DNA of 64,000 nucleotides from an uncultured SAR86 cluster bacterium (lineage in GTDB: Bacteria; Pseudomonadota; Gammaproteobacteria; Magnimaribacterales; D2472): the NCBI GenBank assembly GCA_902511575.1, contig CABXFU010000001.1, forward strand, positions 62,001 through 126,000, given 5' to 3'. A model generated the notes under the pieces. The model was not told where the DNA came from. It did not search any database and worked only from the letters and a program-made list of their open reading frames with translations. Both the position numbers and the translations under genes were made by a program. Below are positions 36,077 to 43,871 of the stretch, piece by piece; the first letter of the stretch is position 1, and each line of letters opens with the position of its first letter.

Positions 36077-36609
36077 ATTATTTCATTCAATCATTAACTT
36101 ACTTCAGAATTTTAATTTCTCCCATTATTTTTTTGTTAATTACTGTATATGACTCCTATGGTTGGGCACTCTTTCTTTTTTTTCTTGCTAGTATTTCTGA
36201 TTACTGGGATGGCTTCCTCGCAAGAAAATATAAACTGGAATCTACTATTGGAGCCGTATTAGATCCGATCGCAGATAAAATATTAGTTACATTTTTAATT
36301 CTTGCTTTGAGCCTCGAATTGTCCAGTATATTTATTGGGATGGTAGGTGGATTAATGCTCGTAAGGGAGTTTTGGGTTGGTGCTTTAAGGGACTACAGTG
36401 CGAGGCAAAATAACCCTGATGCTACAAAAGTTACCTTGCTCGCTAAAATCAAAACATTAATTCAATTTGTAACATTTTCTTCATATCTATTTGGACTATT
36501 CCTTAACAATTCATTGATATTATTTTCATCTAACTTTGTTTTATTTTTAGCGTTAATAATTACACTTCAAACAGGACTTTCATATACAATGTCAACTTTT
36601 AAGCAATAG
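36073..36609 (+). CDS. pgsA: CDP-diacylglycerol-glycerol-3-phosphate 3-phosphatidyltransferase
   Basis: Integral membrane enzyme making phosphatidylglycerol phosphate. The 178-aa protein has the CDP-alcohol phosphotransferase signature SDYWDGFLARKYKLES followed by GAVLDPIADK, matching D-x2-DG-x2-AR-x8-G-x3-D-x3-D. At least four hydrophobic helices are visible. The uvrC-pgsA pair with a following tRNA is conserved in Pseudomonas. The stop codon is immediately followed by tRNA-Cys. Confidence 0.95.
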   Translation: MNYFIQSLTYFRILISPIIFLLITVYDSYGWALFLFFLASISDYWDGFLARKYKLESTIGAVLDPIADKILVTFLILALSLELSSIFIGMVGGLMLVREFWVGALRDYSARQNNPDATKVTLLAKIKTLIQFVTFSSYLFGLFLNNSLILFSSNFVLFLALIITLQTGLSYTMSTFKQ

Positions 36610-36683
36610 GGCTGGATGGCAGAGTGGTTATGCAGCGGCCTGCAAAGCCGTTTACGCCGGTTCGATTCCGGCTTCAGCCTCCA
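36610..36683 (+). tRNA. tRNA-Cys (anticodon GCA)
   Basis: The 74-nt cloverleaf starts at the base after the pgsA stop. Acceptor arms GGCTGGA / TTCAGCC, anticodon loop CTGCAAA, T-loop GGTTCGATTCC and an encoded CCA are present. It marks the boundary between the housekeeping block and the polysaccharide cluster. Confidence 0.95.
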
Positions 36684-36874
36684 ATTCGTTTTCTTTCGAT
36701 CTTATTAATTTTTCAACTATTTTTTGATACGTGCTAAATGCATAGAGGTTGCAATGATTGCCCCATACTTTTTTTAAAAAAGCTCCTAAGAGCAATCAAT
36801 ATTTCGATGTATTTTGATTATTTGCTAATATTTATCCAATATTCCTTGTAAAATAGATCTAAAATTAAATTATT
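36684..36874. other. AT-rich gap between tRNA-Cys and the polysaccharide cluster
   Basis: The 191-bp stretch has no ORF of note. It holds a T7-A6 palindrome (CTTTTTTTAAAAAAG, 36768-36782) followed by the small repeat GCTC-CTAA-GAGC. A possible -10 (TAAAAT, 36849-36854) precedes the wzz ATG at 36875. No JUMPstart/ops element was found. Confidence 0.4.
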
Positions 36875-37792
36875 ATGATTAGCACTGACGAAAATCTTAA
36901 ACTCAATACCTCAGAAACGGCAGATCTGATTTCAATGTTGAGAGTTTTATTTGATAAAAGAAAACCAATTATTTTGTTTACTTCCTTAATAACTTTGTGT
37001 TCTATTATTGTTTCTCTTTGGTTGCCAAATATTTACACCTCTGAAGCTGTTTTGTTGGTTAGAGAGCAAGATAATAATTCTATTCAGGGACAAGCGCCAA
37101 CTCTTGGAGGTCTTCAAGCTTTTTCTGGATTAAATTTTAAAGCTGGAAATGAAGAATTATCTAAGAGAGCTAACGAAGGAATCTATATTATTCGTTCAAG
37201 ACAGTTTTATAAAATGCTTGTTGATAAATATAATTATATCCCCCCAATAATGGCTTCTAAGTCATTTGATCACTCTAATAATAAATTAATTTATTCTGGC
37301 GCTTATGATGAAAATTTAAATGTATGGGCTGATGGTAAGCAGCCTTCATATGAAGATGGATATAACGAATATTCTGATATAGTCTCTGTTTCAAGAAATG
37401 TAAAAACTGGTTTTCTAACTCTTAGAGTGGATCATTTATCCCCATACTTTGCCCAAGAGCTTGCATCAAATATTATTGATGAAGTAAACGCAAGAATGCT
37501 ATCTAGCGATATGTCTGATGCAAATCAAAGCCTTGCTTATCTTACAGAAATTTCTCAAACTCCTACTTATTCTGAAACCAAATCAGCAATTGCTAAACTA
37601 ATTGAGAGAAAGCTTAATGTGCTGGTAGTATCCTCGATACATAAAGACTATGTTTTTAAGTATATAGATCCTCCTTCATTGCCTGTTATTAAAACTGGAC
37701 CACCAAGAGCTATTATAGTTCTTATCTCATTATTGATTTCTTTTATAACATCAAGCATATATTTTCTTGCTATTCCTTATTTCAAAAAATAG
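36875..37792 (+). CDS. wzz: Wzz-family polysaccharide chain-length regulator
   Basis: Polysaccharide co-polymerase controlling O-antigen length with Wzy. The 305-aa protein has the Wzz layout: a cytoplasmic N-terminus (ETADLISMLRVLFDKRK), TM1 at about residues 33-50, an IYTSEAVLLVRE segment directly after it, a periplasmic domain, a proline-glycine-rich KTGPPRA segment and TM2 at about 281-301. No kinase domain, so it is not a Wzc. First gene after tRNA-Cys; wzz also opens the P. aeruginosa O-antigen locus, followed by wbpA. Confidence 0.85.
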   Translation: MISTDENLKLNTSETADLISMLRVLFDKRKPIILFTSLITLCSIIVSLWLPNIYTSEAVLLVREQDNNSIQGQAPTLGGLQAFSGLNFKAGNEELSKRANEGIYIIRSRQFYKMLVDKYNYIPPIMASKSFDHSNNKLIYSGAYDENLNVWADGKQPSYEDGYNEYSDIVSVSRNVKTGFLTLRVDHLSPYFAQELASNIIDEVNARMLSSDMSDANQSLAYLTEISQTPTYSETKSAIAKLIERKLNVLVVSSIHKDYVFKYIDPPSLPVIKTGPPRAIIVLISLLISFITSSIYFLAIPYFKK

Positions 37793-37832
37793 TTAGGAGA
37801 GATATAAAATTTCAAGACTATAGATTCATTCC

Positions 37833-38030
37833 ATGTTAGTTGACATGCCACTTATTATTAGCATGCCTGTTTATAACGGTAGTAGGTCTATAGAGTTTGA
37901 AATTAAAAACATCCTTGAGCTAATAGATATAAATCTTGAAATTATAATTTCTGATAACAATCTACAAGTTAATAGCTTGCATATATCCAAAGAACGGTCT
38001 TTGGGGTCAATCACTGAATGGCGTAATTAA
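37833..38030 (+). pseudogene. N-terminal remnant of a family 2 glycosyltransferase
   Basis: The 65-aa reading frame begins with the GT2 nucleotide-binding start MPLIISMPVYNGSRSIEFEI and the strand INLEIIISDNN. These resemble PLVSIGMPVFNG and NLEIIISDNG in the intact GT2 at 55077. It then loses similarity and stops, without the DxD and acceptor regions (full enzymes have about 250-330 residues). It is most simply a truncated gene left by rearrangement between wzz and the epimerase gene. Confidence 0.7.
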
Positions 38031-38040
38031 TGTTTTTATC

Positions 38041-39015
38041 ATGAAAAATATTCTTGTTACAGGCTGTGCTGGCTTTATAGGTTTTCATCTTTCTAAGCTA
38101 CTGTTAAGTCAAGGGTACAGAGTTTATGGAATAGATAATCTTAACGATTATTATTGTAAACAATTAAAATCTGCTCGCATTCAAATATTGAAAAGGCATA
38201 GTAAATTTATTTTTCATAATAACGATATTATTGATCTTCATAAAATTCAATTTAATTCAAGGATAGATTGTGTTGTAAATTTAGCAGCTCAGGCTGGAGT
38301 AAGATTACCTAGAAAGGATTTTAATAAGTACCTTTCTTCAAATATTGAAGGTTTTTTATCAGTGCTGGATTTCTGCGTTGACAACAGCATTAATAAAGTT
38401 CTTTATGCATCAAGTAGCTCAGTATACGGTGAAACAAATTCAATACCATTTTCAGAAGATGAACCTATCAACTCTCCTAAATCAATATATGCTTCTTCTA
38501 AAATATTTAATGAAAATATAGCTTCAATTTATTCATCAGAATTTAATATTAACCTTATCGGATTTCGTTTTTTTACAGTATATGGTCCCTGGGGCAGACC
38601 TGACATGGCTTATTATAAATTTTCAGAGGCTATTTTAAACAATGAGCCTATTTACTTAAATAATAAAGGTCAAATGAGTAGAGATATGACTCATGTTTCT
38701 GACATCGTAAAGGGAATTTTCTCAGGCCTTCAGCGCCTATTCGATATGAAGAATGGAAATAAAAGCTTTGAGAATCTTATTTTAAATCTAGGCAATGATT
38801 CTCCGATTCAAACAATTGATTTGCTTGAAAAATTAGAAAAGATATTAGAAAAAAAAGCAAAAATTATTTTTGCAGAGACCTCTAATGAAGTTTTATCAAC
38901 TCATGCAGATCTTAAGAAGCCATTTAAATATTTAGATTACTGCCCAAAAGTAAGCGTTGATGACGGGCTAGTAGACTTTATATCATGGCTTTTAAAATAT
39001 AGAGATACAACCTAA
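38041..39015 (+). CDS. NAD-dependent sugar epimerase, UDP-glucuronate 4-epimerase-like
   Basis: Extended SDR of 324 aa. The Rossmann motif VTGCAGFIGFHLSKLLL is followed by GIDNLNDYYCKQLK and NLAAQAGVRLPRKDFNKYLSSN, both typical of UDP-glucuronate 4-epimerases. The catalytic region SSSSVYGE and YASSKIFNE supplies Ser and Tyr-x3-Lys; FFTVYGPWGRPDMA is also family-typical. It may supply UDP-galacturonate or an epimerised aminouronate; no UDP-glucose dehydrogenase of the Ugd type is seen in the window. Confidence 0.8.
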   Translation: MKNILVTGCAGFIGFHLSKLLLSQGYRVYGIDNLNDYYCKQLKSARIQILKRHSKFIFHNNDIIDLHKIQFNSRIDCVVNLAAQAGVRLPRKDFNKYLSSNIEGFLSVLDFCVDNSINKVLYASSSSVYGETNSIPFSEDEPINSPKSIYASSKIFNENIASIYSSEFNINLIGFRFFTVYGPWGRPDMAYYKFSEAILNNEPIYLNNKGQMSRDMTHVSDIVKGIFSGLQRLFDMKNGNKSFENLILNLGNDSPIQTIDLLEKLEKILEKKAKIIFAETSNEVLSTHADLKKPFKYLDYCPKVSVDDGLVDFISWLLKYRDTT

Positions 39016-40134
39016 TTGGACATTATTGAAACAGACGTTCTAGTTGTAGGCGGTGGCATTGTCGGGCTAGCTCTTTTAAAGGAAGTGTCAAAAGATAAAA
39101 ATTGCATTCTTGTTGAAAAAAATCATTCCTTGATTGAAGAAACTTCTTCTAGAAACTCAGGAGTTATTCATTCTGGCATCTACTACCCAGAAGACTCTTA
39201 TAAAAGTAAATTTTGCATAGAAGGAAAGAAGCTTTTGTATAAGTTTTGTGAAAAATATGATATTTCCCATAAGAAAACTGGAAAATTGCTGATTGGGAAT
39301 AAAGATAATATCCAAAAATTTTTTTCATTGGTTGAAAATGCATCTGATATGGAAATTGAGCATGAATTGCTTTCTAAGCAGCAAATTGCATCCACTCTTC
39401 CATTTTTAGAGGGTCAAGAATTTCTAAATATCAAGGATTCTGGAGTGATTGATGTTCACGAGTTTTCATCAAAACTAGAACTTTTGAGCGAGCGTAATGG
39501 CGCATACATTTCTCTGCAGTCTTCGCTTGTAAATGTTACTCAATACTCTGATACTTTGTATGAGTCTGAGATTCACACAAACAATGAGTATTTTATAATT
39601 AAATCCAAAAGTATTGTCTTTGCTGCCGGACTTCATACTCACGCTTTAATTTCTAGCTTAAATTTAAGATTAAATGATCACTTAAAAGAAAATTTTTTTT
39701 TAATGGGCCATTACTATAAAACTAAAAATTGGTTAAATCTAAAAAAATTAATTTATCCTGTCCCAGAAAAAAATTCTCTTGGGGTGCACTTAACCATAGC
39801 TGCAAACGATCCTAATACATTAATATTAGGACCAGATGCTATTGAGGTAAACAGCATCAATTATCAGAATAATTTTTTTTCAGAAGAATTGAAAGAGTCA
39901 TTCTTAAGTTCGATTGAGAAATATATACCAAGCATCAGGAAGGTTGAGATATTCCCAGATTATGTTGGTATTAGGCCTAAAATTCATACTACTGGTTTTC
40001 AGGATTTTCAAATCATTGAGCAGAAAGCTCACAATTATAAAAATTTGTTTATACTACAAGGCATTGACAGCCCTGGTTTAACAAGCTGTCTAGCAATTGC
40101 ACAATATGTTAACAATAAAATAGACCTAGGATAA
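39016..40134 (+). CDS. FAD-dependent oxidoreductase, L-2-hydroxyglutarate oxidase (LhgO)-like
   Basis: DAO-family flavoprotein of 372 aa. The FAD motif VLVVGGGIVGLALLKE is followed by SSRNSGVIHSGIYYPE and CIEGKKLLYKFCEKY with KTGKLLIG, the signature run of L-2-hydroxyglutarate oxidase/dehydrogenase. The C-terminal GIRPKI and GIDSPGLTSCLAIAQYV match as well. The TTG start directly follows the epimerase stop, and wbpA begins 5 bp after its end. WbpB-type dehydrogenases regenerate NAD+ by reducing 2-oxoglutarate to 2-hydroxyglutarate, so this enzyme may recycle that by-product. That role is inference. Confidence 0.8.
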   Translation: MDIIETDVLVVGGGIVGLALLKEVSKDKNCILVEKNHSLIEETSSRNSGVIHSGIYYPEDSYKSKFCIEGKKLLYKFCEKYDISHKKTGKLLIGNKDNIQKFFSLVENASDMEIEHELLSKQQIASTLPFLEGQEFLNIKDSGVIDVHEFSSKLELLSERNGAYISLQSSLVNVTQYSDTLYESEIHTNNEYFIIKSKSIVFAAGLHTHALISSLNLRLNDHLKENFFLMGHYYKTKNWLNLKKLIYPVPEKNSLGVHLTIAANDPNTLILGPDAIEVNSINYQNNFFSEELKESFLSSIEKYIPSIRKVEIFPDYVGIRPKIHTTGFQDFQIIEQKAHNYKNLFILQGIDSPGLTSCLAIAQYVNNKIDLG

Positions 40135-40139
40135 ATTTG

Positions 40140-41405
40140 ATGAAAAAAATTGGAATAATTGGTATGGGCTATGTTGGTCTTCCCTTATGGATTAATTTCT
40201 CAAAAAATGGCTTTCAGGCAGTTGGCTTTGATGCTAATAAAGATATTGTTTCAGCTCTTAACAAGGGTCAGAGTTATATTGGGCATATTCCCAGTGAAGA
40301 TATTAATGAATCAATGAAAGTTGGTTCATATGGCACAAGCGATATGTCAGAAATTCAAAGTGTAGATGCAATTATTATTTGTGTTCCAACCCCTATCTCT
40401 AAAAACAGAGAGCCAGATTTGCAGTATGTAAAATCAGTCATGCGTCAAGCAGCGCCCTTTCTAAGGAAAGGGCAGCTAATCTCGCTAGAGAGCACCACAT
40501 ACCCTGGCACAACTGAGGAATTAATTATTCCAGTTATCGAAGAGCAGAATTTTACAATTGGCAGAGATTTTTATGTTGTCTATTCTCCAGAAAGAGAAAA
40601 TCCCGGTGGGGATATTCGCCAGGAAAATATTACTAAAATACTGGGTGGAGCGACTAAAGCATGCGCGCAAAAGGGCCATGCTCTTTACGGCAAAGTATTT
40701 AAAGAGGTAAACATAGTAAGCTCTATTAAAATAGCAGAGCTTACAAAACTTTTAGAAAATATACATCGCGCAGTTAATCTCGGCATGATTAATGAGTTTA
40801 AGATGATTTGTGACAAAATGGGAGTGGATACTATGGAAGTGGTCGATGCTGCTGCTACTAAGCCATTTGGTTTTGTGCCATATTATCCAGGTCCTGGATG
40901 GGGCGGACATTGTATTCCTGTTGACCCATTTTATTTTTCATGGAAAGCCAAAGAATTTGGTATGAATGCAAGATTTATTGAGCTTGCAGGTGAGATGAAT
41001 CTTAATGTTCAGGATTGGTTGCAAGATAAAATTCTTCATGTATTAAATCTTGATGGCATCGCGTTATCATCATCCAAAATTTTACTACTTGGTCTCTCTT
41101 ATAAAGAAAATGTAGATGATGCCAGGGAATCTCCCTCCTTAAGGCTTTATGATTGGATTTCATCTAATGGAGGGCATGTGAAGTATTCTGATCCACATTT
41201 TCCAAAATTTCCATCTTCAATGAAATATAGCTTCAAGGATTCTAGTGTTAAATTAACATCTGCTAGCCTTAAGAAATTTGATTTAGTAGTTCTTTTAACT
41301 AAGCATAAAGATTTTGATTACTCCCTTATTAAAAAATATAGCAAAAGAATTATTGACACTAGAGGGGTCTTTGCGCCCAATCAAAAAACAGTTTTTAGAG
41401 GCTAG
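40140..41405 (+). CDS. wbpA: UDP-N-acetylglucosamine 6-dehydrogenase
   Basis: Oxidises UDP-GlcNAc to UDP-GlcNAcA with NAD+. The 421-aa protein of the UDP-glucose/GDP-mannose dehydrogenase family starts MKKIGIIGMGYVGLPL and has IICVPTPIS, LESTTYPGTTEELI, YSPERENPGG, ELTKLLENIHRAVN, the catalytic Cys in GPGWGGHCIPVDPFY and the C-terminal LLGLSYKENVDDARESP. GHCIPVDPFY is typical of WbpA. ATG at 40140 is preferred over TTG at 40137. First dedicated step of the 2,3-diamino uronic acid pathway. Confidence 0.92.
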   Translation: MKKIGIIGMGYVGLPLWINFSKNGFQAVGFDANKDIVSALNKGQSYIGHIPSEDINESMKVGSYGTSDMSEIQSVDAIIICVPTPISKNREPDLQYVKSVMRQAAPFLRKGQLISLESTTYPGTTEELIIPVIEEQNFTIGRDFYVVYSPERENPGGDIRQENITKILGGATKACAQKGHALYGKVFKEVNIVSSIKIAELTKLLENIHRAVNLGMINEFKMICDKMGVDTMEVVDAAATKPFGFVPYYPGPGWGGHCIPVDPFYFSWKAKEFGMNARFIELAGEMNLNVQDWLQDKILHVLNLDGIALSSSKILLLGLSYKENVDDARESPSLRLYDWISSNGGHVKYSDPHFPKFPSSMKYSFKDSSVKLTSASLKKFDLVVLLTKHKDFDYSLIKKYSKRIIDTRGVFAPNQKTVFRG

Positions 41406-41408
41406 AAT

Positions 41409-42263
41409 TTGAAATTTTCAATCATCGGGCCCTCTGGCTATATTGCCAAAAGACATATTGCAGCCATTGAAAGGCTCGAAAGTTCTAGCATCTATTCATA
41501 TCTAGATATTCAAGACTCAGACTTTTCAGTGAAAACTGATAAATCTAAATTTTTTAGTGATCCGAAAGAGTTCTTTAAAGATCTAGAAATAAATCCTATA
41601 AATTTTTTAATTATATGTTCTCCAAATCATCTGCATTTTAATCAGATATCGAGAGCTATTGAGATAGGGATTCCTGTTATATGCGAAAAGCCAATATGTA
41701 TAAATCTTGAGGATTTAGAGGTCTTGAGTTTGTTACCAGATAATAAAAGAGATTTGATTCATTCTATTATGCAATTAAGACTTCACCCAGTTGCTGGGCA
41801 AATCAGGGATTTAATCTCCTCAAATCAATCATCCATTAATGCAAATATTCAGTTTGTGACGCGCAGAGATGATGCGTATAAAAAATCTTGGAAAGTGACT
41901 CGAGAGTTTTCTGGGGGGATTCTATTTAACCTTGGGATTCATTATTTTGATCTAATTTTTAATGCATTAGGTCAACCTCATGATTCGAAGATTGAGATTT
42001 TGGATGACTTTACAGCAAAAGGGATAACTAGTTTTGCCAAAGGTCAATTAAACTGGTTTTTCTCCATAGACGATCAGTATTTAAATGAAGCCCAGAATAC
42101 AATAAGAGAGTTTTCAATTGATAACGCTAAAATTGATTTTTCCAGTGTATCTGAGGATTTGCACTACTTAAATTATTTAGAAATTATAAATAATAATAAA
42201 TTTAAATTTAAAGAAATGTATAATGTCCATCAATACATAGCGAATCTATACAAGCATGTCTAA
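41409..42263 (+). CDS. wbpB: UDP-GlcNAcA 3-dehydrogenase (Gfo/Idh/MocA family, WbpB/WlbA-like)
   Basis: Predicted to oxidise C3 of UDP-GlcNAcA to the 3-keto sugar. The 284-aa protein has an N-terminal nucleotide-binding start FSIIGPSGYIAKRHIAAIER (the family's GxGxxxxRH with Ser-Gly variation). The EKP motif is in PVICEKPICINLED, followed by MQLRLHPV and GGILFNLGIHYFDL, the His-Asp region typical of WbpB. It is shorter than P. aeruginosa WbpB (316 aa). The TTG start is 3 bp after wbpA, and wbpD overlaps its end by 8 bp. Confidence 0.87.
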   Translation: MKFSIIGPSGYIAKRHIAAIERLESSSIYSYLDIQDSDFSVKTDKSKFFSDPKEFFKDLEINPINFLIICSPNHLHFNQISRAIEIGIPVICEKPICINLEDLEVLSLLPDNKRDLIHSIMQLRLHPVAGQIRDLISSNQSSINANIQFVTRRDDAYKKSWKVTREFSGGILFNLGIHYFDLIFNALGQPHDSKIEILDDFTAKGITSFAKGQLNWFFSIDDQYLNEAQNTIREFSIDNAKIDFSSVSEDLHYLNYLEIINNNKFKFKEMYNVHQYIANLYKHV

Positions 42264-42828
42264 ATTTATACACGAAACGGCCATTGTTGATGAGGGCGCT
42301 ATTATTGGATATGGCACAAAAATATGGCACTTTTGTCATGTAATGGGTAATGCAAAAATTGGTAGCGAGTGCTCATTTGGTCAAAATGTATATATAGGAA
42401 ATGTTGTCATAGGGTCAAATGTAAAAGTACAAAATAATGTTTCAATATATGACGGCGTTACTATAGAAGATGATGTTTTTTGTGGCCCCTCATGTGTATT
42501 TACTAATGTTAAAAATCCAAGATCAGCAGTTAATAGGCGGGGTGAGTATAGCCTTACAAAGGTAAGTAAAGGCGTCTCTATTGGCGCAAATGCAACAATA
42601 GTTTGCGGAGTGACGCTTGGCGAATATTCGTTTGTGGGAGCTGGATCAACAGTAACAAAAGATACCAAGCCTTTTTCTTTAAATGTTGGCTCGCCATCAA
42701 AGCAGATTGGTTGGATGACCAAGCATGGAGAGAGGATAAAATTCGAAGAGGGTGAATATCTATGTATTATCACGCATGAAAAATATGTTTTAAAGGGAGA
42801 TAATGTTTACATAGAACCATCGTCTTGA
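42256..42828 (+). CDS. wbpD: UDP-3-amino uronate N-acetyltransferase (left-handed beta-helix)
   Basis: Acetylates the 3-amino group formed by WbpE to give UDP-2,3-diacetamido-glucuronate. The 190-aa hexapeptide-repeat protein shows FIHETAIVDEGAIIGYGTKIW, IGSECSFGQNVYIGN, VFTNVKNPRSAVNRRGEY and the WbpD-specific PSKQIGWMTKHGE end. Length fits WbpD/WlbB (about 190 aa). Overlaps wbpB by 8 bp. The matching aminotransferase WbpE is 16 kb away at 58778. Confidence 0.93.
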   Translation: MSKFIHETAIVDEGAIIGYGTKIWHFCHVMGNAKIGSECSFGQNVYIGNVVIGSNVKVQNNVSIYDGVTIEDDVFCGPSCVFTNVKNPRSAVNRRGEYSLTKVSKGVSIGANATIVCGVTLGEYSFVGAGSTVTKDTKPFSLNVGSPSKQIGWMTKHGERIKFEEGEYLCIITHEKYVLKGDNVYIEPSS

Positions 42829-42870
42829 GTCAATGAAAGGATATCAATCAACCTAAAGGAAAATTTTATT

Positions 42871-43836
42871 ATGGAATTAAAAGGAAAGAAATTTGTTGTA
42901 GTTGGTGGCGCTGGTCTTATTGGATCCCATACCGTCGATCAATTGCTTGAAGAAGATGTAAAGGAAATCATTGTGTATGATAACTTTGCAAGAGGTAGTT
43001 TTGAGAACTTAAATACAGCCTTAAAAGATCCCAGAGTAACTATTTATGATGTTGGTGGAGACATTCTTAGTACTGATATACTCGAGTCTGCTTTTAATGG
43101 TGCTGATGGTGTATTTCAATTTGCTGCCTTGTGGCTTTTGCAATGTCATGAGTATCCGGAAAGTGCATTTGAAGTTAATGTAAGAGGAACATTTAATATT
43201 ATGCAAGCATGCATTAAGCAGAAGATTGAAAGATTAGTTTTTTCATCTTCAGCTTCTGTATACGGAGATGCTATTACTGAGCCAATGGCCGAGGATCACC
43301 CCTTTAATAACAAGAATTTTTATGGTGCCACAAAAATAGCTGGTGAAGCAATGTTAAGGGCCTATCATCATAGGTATGGCTTAAATTTTGTAGGATTACG
43401 TTATATGAATGTATATGGGCCCCGACAAGACTATAAAGGTGCCTATATCGCTGTGATTATGAGAATGCTTGATGCTATTGATAAAGGCGAGAGTCCCACG
43501 ATTATGGGTGATGGGACTGAAGCTTTTGACTTTGTTGCGGTTAAAGATTGTGCGGCTGCCAATATTTGTGCGATGAAATCTAATGCAAATGATGAATTTT
43601 ATAATGTAGGAACAGGCAAAAGGACTTCTCTTAAAGAACTTGCAGAAATATTAATTGAGCTAACCGGCTGTACAAAAGAAATTAATTATTTACCTAATAG
43701 TTCGGCTACACTAGTTAAAAATAGAATAGGAGATCCAGCAAAAGCTATGAAAGAAATTGGATTTACTTCTAAAATTGACTTGCATGAAGGTCTGAATCAG
43801 CTAATAGAATGGAGATCAGCCCAAGTATCCTCTTAA
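42871..43836 (+). CDS. NAD-dependent UDP-sugar epimerase (WbmG/WbpP-like)
   Basis: Extended SDR of 321 aa. Motifs are VVVGGAGLIGSHTVDQLL, VYDNFARGSFENL, FQFAALWLLQCHEYP, SSSASVYGDAI, FYGATKIAGEAM (Tyr-x3-Lys) and YMNVYGPRQDYKGAY. Similar genes lie beside an asparagine-synthase-type amidotransferase in the Bordetella wbm O-antigen locus. There they are thought to invert 2,3-diacetamido-uronates. A C4 epimerase acting on the WbpABDE product is the likely role; specificity cannot be read from sequence. Strong AAAGGAAA Shine-Dalgarno upstream. Confidence 0.82.
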   Translation: MELKGKKFVVVGGAGLIGSHTVDQLLEEDVKEIIVYDNFARGSFENLNTALKDPRVTIYDVGGDILSTDILESAFNGADGVFQFAALWLLQCHEYPESAFEVNVRGTFNIMQACIKQKIERLVFSSSASVYGDAITEPMAEDHPFNNKNFYGATKIAGEAMLRAYHHRYGLNFVGLRYMNVYGPRQDYKGAYIAVIMRMLDAIDKGESPTIMGDGTEAFDFVAVKDCAAANICAMKSNANDEFYNVGTGKRTSLKELAEILIELTGCTKEINYLPNSSATLVKNRIGDPAKAMKEIGFTSKIDLHEGLNQLIEWRSAQVSS

Positions 43837-43871
43837 TATTTTTGAAGATATCAACTCAATAACACTTTTTT

